From positions 1 through 10,721 of the forward strand of contig CAAETD010000119.1 of assembly GCA_900758885.1 (NCBI GenBank): a DNA stretch of 10,721 nucleotides, written 5' to 3'. The notes beneath the pieces are model-generated. The model ran no database searches, was not told the origin of the DNA, and was given only the letters and a program-made list of their open reading frames with translations. Position 1 is the stretch's first letter, and each line of letters opens with the position of its first letter. This DNA comes from an uncultured Collinsella sp. Its GTDB lineage: Bacteria > Actinomycetota > Coriobacteriia > Coriobacteriales > Coriobacteriaceae. A program made the translations under genes and the position numbers. Below, piece after piece: positions 1 through 5,767 of this stretch.

Positions 1-24
1 GGCATGTCGACCGTTCGGCATGCC
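1..24 (-). terminator. Hairpin downstream of the dipeptidase, possible terminator
   Basis: Bases 1-10 pair with 15-24 (GGCATG with CATGCC, continuing inward with one G-T wobble) around a 4-base loop. The hairpin lies 22 bases past the dipeptidase stop on the minus strand. Any T-run that would make it a true intrinsic terminator would lie outside the window, so this stays a candidate. Bases 25-46 hold nothing else I can identify. Confidence 0.4.
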
Positions 25-46
25 GGCCCGCTCAGGGGATGTGAAA

Positions 47-1060
47 TTAATAACGCTCAAAGAAGGCAAGGGCATTATCGCTGCAGAGCTTCTGCATCAC
101 GGTCTTGCCAAAGTGCTTGGAGAGCATGTTCTGGAACTCGGGCATCTTGCTGGCATCGGAGAGGAAGGCGGGCACCGTGGCACCGTCCCAGTCGCCGCCG
201 AGCGCGATGACGTCCTCGCCGCCCAGGTCGAGCCAGTGCTCGATATGTGCCGCCAGCTGGTCGAAGGTGACGTCTGCGGCTGTCTTGTCGGTTGCGTCGT
301 TGGAAAGGAACTCTCTGCAGTAGTTGAGGCCGACGATGCCACCCATGTCGCGAATGGTGCGGAACTGGTCGTCGGTGAGGTTGCGCTTAACGCCGCAAAC
401 TGCACGAGAGTTGGAGTGGCTGGCGACGAAGGGACGTGTGGCGTGGGCGACAACCTCGTCAAAGCACTCATCGTTGAGGTGGGAGACGTCAAGCACCATG
501 CCGGCGTGCTCCATCTGCGTAAGTGCCTCGATGCCGGCGGCGGTGAGGCCGGCGTGGGTATCGTGTCCGCTCGCGAGCGGTCCCTGCGCATTCCAGCTGA
601 GCGATGACATGAGTACGCCCAAGCTCTTGAGCACCTCGATCAGCGCGGGGTCCTCGGCAAAGAACGTGGCGTTTTCGATGGTGTGGATGCAGGCGACCTT
701 GCCGTCTTTGAGCGCGGGGCGAATGTCTGCCGCGCTGCGTACGTTGACCATGCGGTCGTGGTTGAGCATTGCCTGGCCGCTCATATGCGCCATGATCTGC
801 GCCTGGAAGCGCGCGGCGTGGGCGGTGGGAATCTCATCGGGGACAAACGTGGCGAAGCACTGTGCCCATGGCGTGTTGCCGATCTTTGCGAGCGAGATGG
901 CGCAGGCGTTGCCCTCGATGAGGTCGAAATCTTGCGGATGCGTTTCGTCGCCGGGGAAATAACCGTCGGTGCCGGCGGTAAAGCGCAGGTCGAGATCGAG
1001 CGTGGCCCAGCCGATGCGGTCGGCGGTGTCGCAGTGTAGGTCAAATACGGGATATGCCAT
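47..1060 (-). CDS. Zinc dipeptidase, membrane dipeptidase (M19) family
   Basis: The 337-residue protein matches the renal/microsomal dipeptidase family, binuclear zinc enzymes that cleave dipeptides, often with a D-residue at the C-terminal side. The expected ligands are visible: H9-x-D11 in FDLHCDT, bridging E129 in IHTIEN, H194 in DVSHLND, and H215 in ASHSNSR. R226 lies in the KRNLTDD segment, and D290 in GGDWDG matches the conserved late aspartate. No signal peptide is seen, so it is probably cytosolic. The start at 1060 is chosen because GGAGGAACC sits directly before ATG; an upstream ATG at 1090 has no such site and would add ten unrelated residues. Length is normal for bacterial members. 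It is divergent from the FKBP operon. Likely role: peptide or peptidoglycan dipeptide turnover; the substrate cannot be told from sequence. Confidence 0.93.
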   Translation of the reverse strand: MAYPVFDLHCDTADRIGWATLDLDLRFTAGTDGYFPGDETHPQDFDLIEGNACAISLAKIGNTPWAQCFATFVPDEIPTAHAARFQAQIMAHMSGQAMLNHDRMVNVRSAADIRPALKDGKVACIHTIENATFFAEDPALIEVLKSLGVLMSSLSWNAQGPLASGHDTHAGLTAAGIEALTQMEHAGMVLDVSHLNDECFDEVVAHATRPFVASHSNSRAVCGVKRNLTDDQFRTIRDMGGIVGLNYCREFLSNDATDKTAADVTFDQLAAHIEHWLDLGGEDVIALGGDWDGATVPAFLSDASKMPEFQNMLSKHFGKTVMQKLCSDNALAFFERY

Positions 1061-1091
1061 GGTTCCTCCGGTTGCAGCGTTTCTTTGCAAA

Positions 1092-1122
1092 CTGTCATTG
1101 AATTGTATGACTAGGGTATAGT
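1092..1122. promoter_or_regulatory. Divergent promoter region with an 18-bp dyad
   Basis: For the plus-strand FKBP operon, TATAGT at 1117-1122 is a 5/6 match to a -10 box; the best -35 is weak (CTGTCA at 1092-1097, spacer 19). For the minus-strand dipeptidase, TACAAT (1107-1102) is a 5/6 -10 box with no good -35. The dipeptidase -10 lies inside an inverted repeat GTCAT-N8-ATGAC (1094-1111), which could be an operator. All of this is pattern matching to sigma-A consensus. Confidence 0.35.
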
Positions 1123-1180
1123 TAGCGCCATATGTTCACGGCGGCCCGCGTTGTGCGCCGCCCTTATCACGGAGGTTACC

Positions 1181-1609
1181 ATGTCCAACCAGGGCAAGAA
1201 GGTCAAGACTCATTATCGCGGCACGCTCGACGACGGCACGCAGTTCGATAGCTCCTACGATCGCGGCGAGCCGCTGGAGTTCACCTGCGGCGCCGGTCAG
1301 ATGATCAAGGGCTTCGACGCCGCTGTTGTCGACATGCAGGTGGGCGAGAAGAAGACCGTGCACATTCCTGCTGCCGATGCCTACGGCGAGCACAATCCCG
1401 AGATGGTTATTACCTTCCCGGCCGAGCAGGTTCCCAACATCGAGCAGATCGAGAAGGGCATGAAGCTCTTCCTGTCCACGCCGAGCGGCATGCCTGTCCC
1501 CGCCGTCGTCATCGACGTAACGCCCGAGGCTGTGACGCTCGATGCCAACCACGAGCTTGCCGGCAAGGACCTCAACTTTGATATCGAGCTCGTCGAGGTC
1601 GAGGGTTAG
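1181..1609 (+). CDS. SlyD-like FKBP-type peptidyl-prolyl cis-trans isomerase
   Basis: The 142-residue cytosolic protein has a split FKBP domain (about residues 1-70 and 119-142) with an inserted chaperone flap (about 71-118), the SlyD arrangement. Visible hallmarks are HYRGTLDDGTQFDSS near the start, GAGQMIKGFD, VGEKKTVHIPAADAYGE, and the C-terminal DANHELAGKDLNFDIELVEV, close to the SlyD signature NHxLAGxxLxF. Unlike E. coli SlyD, it has no His/Cys-rich metal-binding tail and ends right after the last strand. The start at 1181 follows GGAGG at 1171-1175; an upstream TTG at 1151 is unsupported. The next gene starts 3 bases after the stop, so the two are almost certainly co-transcribed. Role: prolyl isomerase and holdase chaperone; a link to metal delivery is inferred only from its neighbour. 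Confidence 0.93.
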   Translation: MSNQGKKVKTHYRGTLDDGTQFDSSYDRGEPLEFTCGAGQMIKGFDAAVVDMQVGEKKTVHIPAADAYGEHNPEMVITFPAEQVPNIEQIEKGMKLFLSTPSGMPVPAVVIDVTPEAVTLDANHELAGKDLNFDIELVEVEG

Positions 1610-1612
1610 AGC

Positions 1613-2191
1613 ATGCCTGAGCGCTTGGTTTCGACGACATGCTTGGGAAATCTCAACGATCCGTCCTATGAACTTCTGCTTCGCCGGAAGCTGGGCGGCG
1701 TCTTTGAAGTTGACGAGCTACTGCTCGATTGGGACCAGGCTGATGTATGCGCGTTTGTGGGCGTGACGGAGCTGGGGCGCACGGTCGATGTTCGGCTGGA
1801 TACTGCCGACGGCGGTCGTTTTGTCGACGGCGACGTGCTCGCCGTCGACCGTTCGGGCGTGGTGCCCGTGGCGGTTGTCGTGCGCCTGCGCAGCGCCGAG
1901 GTTTATTTGGTCGAAGTTGACCGCATGGACCCGATTGCGCTCGCGCATGCGTGCTGGGAGATCGGCAATATGCATGCGCCGCTTTTTCGAGGCGATTCGG
2001 ACGAGTATACCGTGCGCATGTATACGCCGGTGCAGCCTGTTTTGGGCCGCATGCTCCGGGGCGTCGAGGGCGTTCGGCTCTCGACGGTTACCCGTGAACT
2101 CGATTCGGACCGGCGCTTTGCGTCGAGTGCGGCGGATGCCGTTGTGAGTATGGCACCAGACTTTACGATCGTAAAGAAGGCGCGCGGTTAA
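1613..2191 (+). CDS. UreE-like metallochaperone family protein
   Basis: This 192-residue protein would usually be called hypothetical, but its body aligns by eye with UreE, the urease nickel chaperone. Residues 55-80 (GRTVDVRLD...FVDGDVLAVD) match the N-terminal UreE barrel. Residues 111-124 (AHACWEIGNMHAPL) match UreE ACYHLGNRHVPL, and 143-150 (VLGRMLRG) match VLDDML. H121 matches the essential nickel-binding histidine of UreE (H96 of Klebsiella). The equivalents of H110 and H112 are absent, as is a His-rich tail; about 20 extra residues occur at each end. GAGGG at 1601-1605, inside the FKBP coding end, serves as its ribosome site with a 7-base spacer, so translation is probably coupled. No urease genes are in the window. 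It may deliver Ni to another enzyme or may have lost metal binding. Confidence 0.72.
   Translation: MPERLVSTTCLGNLNDPSYELLLRRKLGGVFEVDELLLDWDQADVCAFVGVTELGRTVDVRLDTADGGRFVDGDVLAVDRSGVVPVAVVVRLRSAEVYLVEVDRMDPIALAHACWEIGNMHAPLFRGDSDEYTVRMYTPVQPVLGRMLRGVEGVRLSTVTRELDSDRRFASSAADAVVSMAPDFTIVKKARG
2161..2176. promoter_or_regulatory. Perfect 16-bp palindrome, candidate operator
   Basis: CTTTACGATCGTAAAG is a perfect palindrome inside the last codons of the UreE-like gene. It is centred about 30 bases upstream of TATAAG (2198-2203), a 5/6 match to a -10 box that could serve the HAD gene. This position suits a dimeric regulator. There is no good -35 for this promoter, which would fit activator dependence. 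Chance occurrence in a window of this size is not negligible. Confidence 0.3.
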
Positions 2192-2204
2192 CGTGCGTAT
2201 AAGT

Positions 2205-2247
2205 AAGGCGGACTTTGAGAGACAACTATTCAAAGTCCGCCTTTCTG
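2205..2247 (+). terminator. Strong hairpin ending the FKBP/UreE-like operon
   Basis: AAGGCGGACTTTGA (2205-2218) pairs perfectly over 14 bp with 2230-2243, with an 11-base loop and a short TTTCT tail. It starts 13 bases after the UreE-like stop. The tail is short for an intrinsic terminator, and the HAD start is only 29 bases past the stem, so it might also act as an attenuator or a 5' stabilising hairpin for the HAD transcript. Confidence 0.7.
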
Positions 2248-2272
2248 TTGATGAGATGCTGTGGGGGAGCAT

Positions 2273-3070
2273 ATGGGTCTTGAAGGAATCAAGCTGATTG
2301 CATGCGATTTGGACGGCACGTTGCTGCATCCGGGGGAGCGCGAGCCGCGTTCCGAGGCCTTTGAGCTCATCGATGAGCTGCATCGTCGCGGTATCGTGTT
2401 TATGCCGGCGAGCGGCCGTCAATATGCGAGCTTGCGCTATCTGTTTGCCCCGGTGGCCGATGAGCTCGCCTATGTATGCGAAAACGGAGCCCTGGTGATG
2501 AGCGAGGGACGTGCCGTTGTCAAGCGTTCCATGGAGCGTAGCCTTGCTATGGATATCGCGAATGCCGTGGTTGCGTATCCCCATGCCGACGTGACCCTTT
2601 CGTGTGAGGGACACCTCTACACCATGAGCGGCAACGATGCGTTCGTCGATCATTTGCGCTATGAGGTCCACTGCGATGTGGCGGTGGTCGCCCGCCCCGA
2701 GGACATCGACGAGGACGTCATTAAGATTGCCTTCCAGACGCCCGAGGTGGATCAGCCGGCGGCCCTGGAGTATTTTGAGCGCCTCTTTAGCGACCGTGTT
2801 GACGTGATGACGTCGGGAACCGAATGGACGGACTTTATCGGTTTCGGTTCGGGCAAGGGCTCCGCGCTTGCCGATTACGGTCGTGCCCTGGGTATTTCGC
2901 CCGATGAGATGATGGCGTTTGGCGACAATGAGAACGATCGCGACATGCTCAACGTCGTGGGCCATCCCTATCTGATGGAGAGCTGCAACCCCTCTATGCG
3001 TGGCATTAACGACCGCGTCCGCTACGTGCGCACGGTCGAAGAAGAGCTGCGTCGTCTACTTGCTGAGTAG
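2273..3070 (+). CDS. Cof-type HAD-superfamily phosphatase
   Basis: The 265-residue soluble protein belongs to the Cof/YidA-like subfamily of HAD hydrolases with a C2B cap, which dephosphorylate sugar phosphates, flavin nucleotides or similar small molecules. All four catalytic motifs are visible: motif I DLDGTLL with nucleophile and acid-base aspartates near residues 12 and 14, motif II PASGR, motif III lysine in GSGKGSAL, and motif IV GDNENDRDML, the Mg-binding loop. The cap lies between motifs II and III. Length is typical. The ATG at 2273 is preceded by GGGGGAG with a tight 3-base spacer; a GTG at 2261 in the same frame is an alternative that adds four residues. Its TAG stop lies inside a long palindrome shared with converging perR. 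The substrate cannot be predicted. Confidence 0.9.
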   Translation: MGLEGIKLIACDLDGTLLHPGEREPRSEAFELIDELHRRGIVFMPASGRQYASLRYLFAPVADELAYVCENGALVMSEGRAVVKRSMERSLAMDIANAVVAYPHADVTLSCEGHLYTMSGNDAFVDHLRYEVHCDVAVVARPEDIDEDVIKIAFQTPEVDQPAALEYFERLFSDRVDVMTSGTEWTDFIGFGSGKGSALADYGRALGISPDEMMAFGDNENDRDMLNVVGHPYLMESCNPSMRGINDRVRYVRTVEEELRRLLAE

Positions 3071-3151
3071 ACATTTGGGACATGTCTAGGAATCTACTTT
3101 TTGCTGCAAAGTGCGGAAAGGTGGATTTTAAGGCATGTTCCAAACATCTAC
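3067..3151. repeat. 85-bp imperfect palindrome holding both convergent stop codons
   Basis: A 31-base left arm (3067-3097) matches the reverse complement of a 31-base right arm (3121-3151) at 23 positions. Of the eight differences, five become G-U pairs in a plus-strand RNA (leaving C-A, A-C and A-A mismatches), so the hairpin is much better in the HAD transcript than in the perR transcript. The loop is 3098-3120. The TAG of the HAD gene (3068-3070) sits exactly opposite the stop of perR (3148-3150). There is no T-run after either arm, so it is not a classic intrinsic terminator. It could be a small palindromic repeat (REP or MITE-like) or an unusual bidirectional end structure. Confidence 0.6.
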
Positions 3152-3528
3152 CGGCAGTCGGGGCAGAGACCCTCGAAGATGGTGTAGTGCGACGTGACGT
3201 GCCAGCCGATTTGCTCGGACGCTTTGGCGTCGAGCTGGGCATCGAAGGGGAGCGGTACGTCGATGACGCGGCTGCATGAGGTGCAGATGATATGTGCGTG
3301 CGGCTCGATCGTGCGATCGAAGCGGCTGCCGCCCGGCGTCTTGATGGAGAGGATCTCGCCGGCGTCGGCCAAGAGATTGAGGTTGCGGTAGACCGTACCG
3401 CGGCTGATTTTGTCATCCTGCGCGCGCACGACGTTGTAGATTTCGTCGGCGGTGGGATGGTTGTAGCTTTGGCGCACGGCGTCAAGAACCAGCTTTCGCT
3501 GCTTGGTATTCCTTCTTTGCACCGCCAT
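3148..3528 (-). CDS. perR: Fur-family regulator, PerR type
   Basis: This 126-residue protein is a DNA-binding metalloregulator of the Fur superfamily. The winged-helix half includes NHPTADEIY and SRGTVYRNLNLLADAG; the dimerisation half has FDRTIEPHAHIICTSC and ends in GLCPDCR. Aligning by eye to B. subtilis PerR, all five regulatory-metal ligands are present (H24, D71, H77, H79, D90 for H37, D85, H91, H93, D104), as are the four structural zinc cysteines (C82, C85, C122, C125). That points to a peroxide sensor that controls oxidative-stress genes, rather than Fur or Zur, though assignment by eye is imperfect. It ends immediately after the last CxxC, shorter than Bacillus PerR. GAGGCGAGG precedes the ATG. 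It is the last gene of a minus-strand cluster and lies 61 bases after the acylphosphatase. Confidence 0.88.
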   Translation of the reverse strand: MAVQRRNTKQRKLVLDAVRQSYNHPTADEIYNVVRAQDDKISRGTVYRNLNLLADAGEILSIKTPGGSRFDRTIEPHAHIICTSCSRVIDVPLPFDAQLDAKASEQIGWHVTSHYTIFEGLCPDCR

Positions 3529-3564
3529 GCGCCTCGCCTCTTTTCTATCAACGGTCGTAGGTAA

Positions 3565-3593
3565 ATGATACCGTATTTAGCACACAATACTAA
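3565..3593 (-). promoter_or_regulatory. Candidate perR promoter with overlapping dyad
   Basis: On the minus strand TTAGTA (3593-3588) and TATCAT (3570-3565) are separated by 17 bases; the -10 matches 5/6 and the -35 only 3/6. The region is AT-rich in a GC-rich context. TTAG-N9-CTAA (3577-3593) overlaps the promoter and could be a Fur/PerR-type autoregulatory site, but it does not match the Bacillus PerR box well. Confidence 0.35.
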
Positions 3594-4000
3594 TAATGAG
3601 GACTGAAACCGTCTTCATTGGCAAGTGGGGCTCGGGCCTGGGCATCTACAAGGCGAAAACGCGTTCCCATGCGCTCGTAGGAGGCATGAAGTGCCTCGAG
3701 ATGAGATAGGATGTCTGCCGGAGCTCCCTGTATCTCCATCTCGACTGAGCCGTCTTCCATGTTACGCACCCAGCCGGTGAGTGCGCGTGCCTGCGCGAGG
3801 TTGGTGTTGGTAAAGCGAAAACCAACGCCTTGGACTTGCCCCGCCCAGCGCAGGAAATAACGCAGGGGAGTGTCTTGAGTGGCCTCGTCGCTTGCAAGCA
3901 CGGTAAGCCTGCGGCGCAGCTCGAGCTCGACGTTTGACGGTTTTTGAGGCTCTCGACTGCCGCCGGTGACGCTGGAGAAGAACGTATCGAAGAGGCCCAT
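3590..4000 (-). CDS. acyP: Acylphosphatase with an N-terminal extension
   Basis: The C-terminal 90 or so residues of this 136-residue protein are a canonical acylphosphatase domain, which hydrolyses carboxyl-phosphate bonds such as those in acetyl phosphate or carbamoyl phosphate. The signature GQVQGVGFRFT holds the phosphate-binding Arg (R62), and GWVRNMEDGSVE holds the catalytic Asn (N80). About 45 residues precede the domain, starting MGLFDTFFSSV, which is longer than the usual ~90-residue enzyme; this extension is polar after a short hydrophobic start and I do not recognise it. The ATG at 4000 is chosen because it lies 2 bases past the stop of the oxidoreductase gene, a coupled operon junction. 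A longer frame reaching 4135 overlaps that gene and is not supported. Its stop lies in the -35 region of the predicted perR promoter. Confidence 0.88.
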   Translation of the reverse strand: MGLFDTFFSSVTGGSREPQKPSNVELELRRRLTVLASDEATQDTPLRYFLRWAGQVQGVGFRFTNTNLAQARALTGWVRNMEDGSVEMEIQGAPADILSHLEALHASYERMGTRFRLVDAQARAPLANEDGFSPHY

Positions 4001-4002
4001 CG

Positions 4003-5109
4003 CTATGCCTGCTTGCCTGCGTCGGCCGGGAAGGTTATGCCGGCCTGCTGGCGCACGGCATCCATGATGCGTAGTGAGACGAGCGTGACATCGCGGTAGT
4101 GGCCAAGCTCGTGGCGTCCCGCCGGGGTCTCCCAAATCTCTTCCTTGACGTTATCGATGCCGCCGATGGCGGTGATAAAGTCTGTGAGTTCGTATTCCAT
4201 GGTGTTGCTCGATTTGGGCAGGTCGAGCACGCGGCCGTTGTCGCCCTGTTCGCGCGGCGCCTCGGTCGCCGAGCCGCGTACGACGTCGCCGCGATAGTCG
4301 ATGCGGACGTTGCGGGGCGTTGACAGATGGTCAATCTGGATAGTGCCACGCTCGCCTTCGATCTGCGAGGGCAGTAGGTCATTCGTAATTTTGGAGTGCG
4401 CGAGCTCGACGGAGATGCGGCCTCCGCCATAGCTGGCGAGGATGGAACCGCAGCCGTCGATGGGGCCGTGCGTGAGCTGTCGCGTGGTGGGGTCGAGCAG
4501 AGTAGTCATGCTCGTAAGGCCGGAGGGCATGCCGAAAATCTCGACCATGGGCTCGACGGCGTAGACGCCAATGTCCATGAGGGAACCCGATGCCATATTG
4601 CAGTCGAAGATATTGGTGGCGCGTCCCGCGAGAATCTCGTTGTAGCGCGAGGAATACTTGCCAAAGCGCAATGAGGCACGGCGGATGGGGGCGATCTCGC
4701 CCAGGGCGTCCTCGATGGCGTGGAAGGCGTGATCGTGGAGGGGACGCATGGCCTCGAGGGCCACGACACCTGCTGCCTCGGCAGCGCGGAAGACTTCCAG
4801 CGCCTGCGCTTCGGTGGCGCAGAAGGGTTTCTCGACGATGACGTGCTTGCCACCGGCGATGCAGGCAAGGGCCTGCTCGTAGTGAAGTGCGTTAGGGCTG
4901 CCGATATAGACGGCGTCGACGTCGGCGGCTGCCGCGAGCTCATCGAGCGACGTAAAGTTTCGCTCACCACCGCGCTCGGCGGTAAAGGCAGTACCGCGAT
5001 TGGCGTCGCGTGAAAGCGTGCCCACAAACGCGGCTTGGTCGTTGGCGTTGACGACTTGGATAAAGTCGTCGGTGATCATGGATGTGCCGATGGTCGCGAT
5101 GCGCAGCAT
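4003..5109 (-). CDS. Gfo/Idh/MocA-family NAD(P)-dependent oxidoreductase
   Basis: The 368-residue protein has a Rossmann fold at the N-terminus (LRIATIGTSMITDDF, then a strand at about 26-33), the segment VDAVYIGSPNALHYEQAL, and the family hallmark EKP (residues 93-95, in HVIVEKPFC). The C-terminal GFO-type alpha/beta domain follows, with GSLMDIGVYAVEPM, corresponding to the conserved GxxxDxGxY region. The family oxidises or reduces sugars, inositols and related polyols with NAD(P); the substrate here is unknown. The start at 5109 has AAGGGGG directly upstream, and translation begins at the first Rossmann strand; a longer frame to 5334 runs into rnhA and is rejected. It lies 73 bases after rnhA and 2 bases before the acylphosphatase, so the three are probably one transcript. 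Confidence 0.92.
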   Translation of the reverse strand: MLRIATIGTSMITDDFIQVVNANDQAAFVGTLSRDANRGTAFTAERGGERNFTSLDELAAAADVDAVYIGSPNALHYEQALACIAGGKHVIVEKPFCATEAQALEVFRAAEAAGVVALEAMRPLHDHAFHAIEDALGEIAPIRRASLRFGKYSSRYNEILAGRATNIFDCNMASGSLMDIGVYAVEPMVEIFGMPSGLTSMTTLLDPTTRQLTHGPIDGCGSILASYGGGRISVELAHSKITNDLLPSQIEGERGTIQIDHLSTPRNVRIDYRGDVVRGSATEAPREQGDNGRVLDLPKSSNTMEYELTDFITAIGGIDNVKEEIWETPAGRHELGHYRDVTLVSLRIMDAVRQQAGITFPADAGKQA

Positions 5110-5182
5110 ACGTCCCCCTTGCGTTGTTTGGTCTACAAGATGAGTGTAGCGCGTGGGGATATAAAGCTGCGCGAAAACGCTA

Positions 5183-5668
5183 TTACAGGTCGCTCTCGTT
5201 AAAGCCGGTGTCGATATCGAGGTTGCTGCCGTCGGCCGCCGTGGTGGCGAGCTCGTCGCAGCGCTCGTTGAGCTCGTGGCCGGCATGTCCCTTAACCCAG
5301 ATGAACTCAACCTTGTGCTTACTCTTGGCGGCAAGCAGGCGCTCCCACAGGTCGCGGTTCTTGACGGGCTGCTTGTTGGCAGTTTTCCATCCGCGTTTTT
5401 TCCAGCCGTCGATCCAATGTTTATTGAAAGCGTTGACGACGTACTGCGAGTCGGAATGGACTTCGACCTCGCAAGGGCGGTTGAGTGCCTCGAGCGCCAC
5501 GATAACGGCCATGAGCTCCATGCGGTTGTTGGTGGTCTTGGCGTAACCGCGCGAAAGCTCGGAGGTAAAGGTCTTGCCGGCGGGGTTGGTGTATTTAAGT
5601 ACGGCGCCGTAGCCGCCGCGTCCCGGATTTGATCGGGCCGAGCCGTCGGTATAGATGATGACCTTCAC
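5183..5668 (-). CDS. rnhA: Ribonuclease HI
   Basis: This is a 161-residue RNase HI, which cleaves the RNA strand of RNA-DNA hybrids. The catalytic acidic residues are all visible: D8 (IYTDGSARSNPG), E51 (NNRMELMAV), D73 (VHSDSQYV) and D138 (NERCDELAT), plus the mobile-loop H128 in WVKGHAGH. The basic handle region WIDGWKKRGWKTANKQPVKNRDLW (about residues 85-108) follows the E. coli pattern. The start is GTG at 5668, where AAAGGA precedes by about 6 bases and the protein begins at the first beta strand; an ATG at 5719 in the same frame would add 17 unsupported residues. The C-terminal tail after residue 145 is acidic and short. It leads the minus-strand cluster. Confidence 0.95.
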   Translation of the reverse strand: MKVIIYTDGSARSNPGRGGYGAVLKYTNPAGKTFTSELSRGYAKTTNNRMELMAVIVALEALNRPCEVEVHSDSQYVVNAFNKHWIDGWKKRGWKTANKQPVKNRDLWERLLAAKSKHKVEFIWVKGHAGHELNERCDELATTAADGSNLDIDTGFNESDL

Positions 5669-5706
5669 ATGGTTCCTTTCGTTGGGTACGTTTCGTGTGA
5701 GTGACC

Positions 5707-5712
5707 ATTGTA
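5707..5712 (-). promoter_or_regulatory. Candidate -10 box for rnhA
   Basis: TACAAT on the minus strand is a 5/6 match to the -10 consensus, about 39 bases upstream of the rnhA GTG. The nearest -35-like motif (TTGCTA) lies 20 bases away, which is too far, so the promoter is weakly supported. Confidence 0.35.
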
Positions 5713-5753
5713 GCGCCATGCCCGCCGGGGGCTAGCAATCTACGGTTTCTACC

Positions 5754-5767
5754 CCGTCTTCCGACGG
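5754..5767 (-). terminator. Small hairpin after the LysR gene
   Basis: On the minus strand CCGTC-GGAA-GACGG starts directly after the LysR stop codon: a 5-bp stem closed by a GNRA-type loop. It has no T-run, so it is at best a weak terminator or a processing end. Confidence 0.25.

Noticed and set aside
20..607. Long plus-strand open frame antisense to the dipeptidase
   Set aside because: It mirrors a conserved enzyme on the other strand; GC-rich codon structure produces such shadows, and no start signal is seen.
1718..2965. 415-codon minus-strand open frame spanning the UreE-like and HAD genes
   Set aside because: It crosses two real plus-strand genes and the hairpin between them, and its His/Arg-rich product shows no domain.
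4001..4135. 45-codon upstream extension of the acylphosphatase
   Set aside because: It overlaps the oxidoreductase coding end in another frame, and its composition (Arg/Pro/His-rich) looks like a frame shadow.
5110..5334. 75-codon upstream extension of the Gfo/Idh/MocA protein
   Set aside because: It overlaps the end of rnhA, is Ser/Thr/Pro/Arg-rich, and a strong ribosome site marks the start at 5109.
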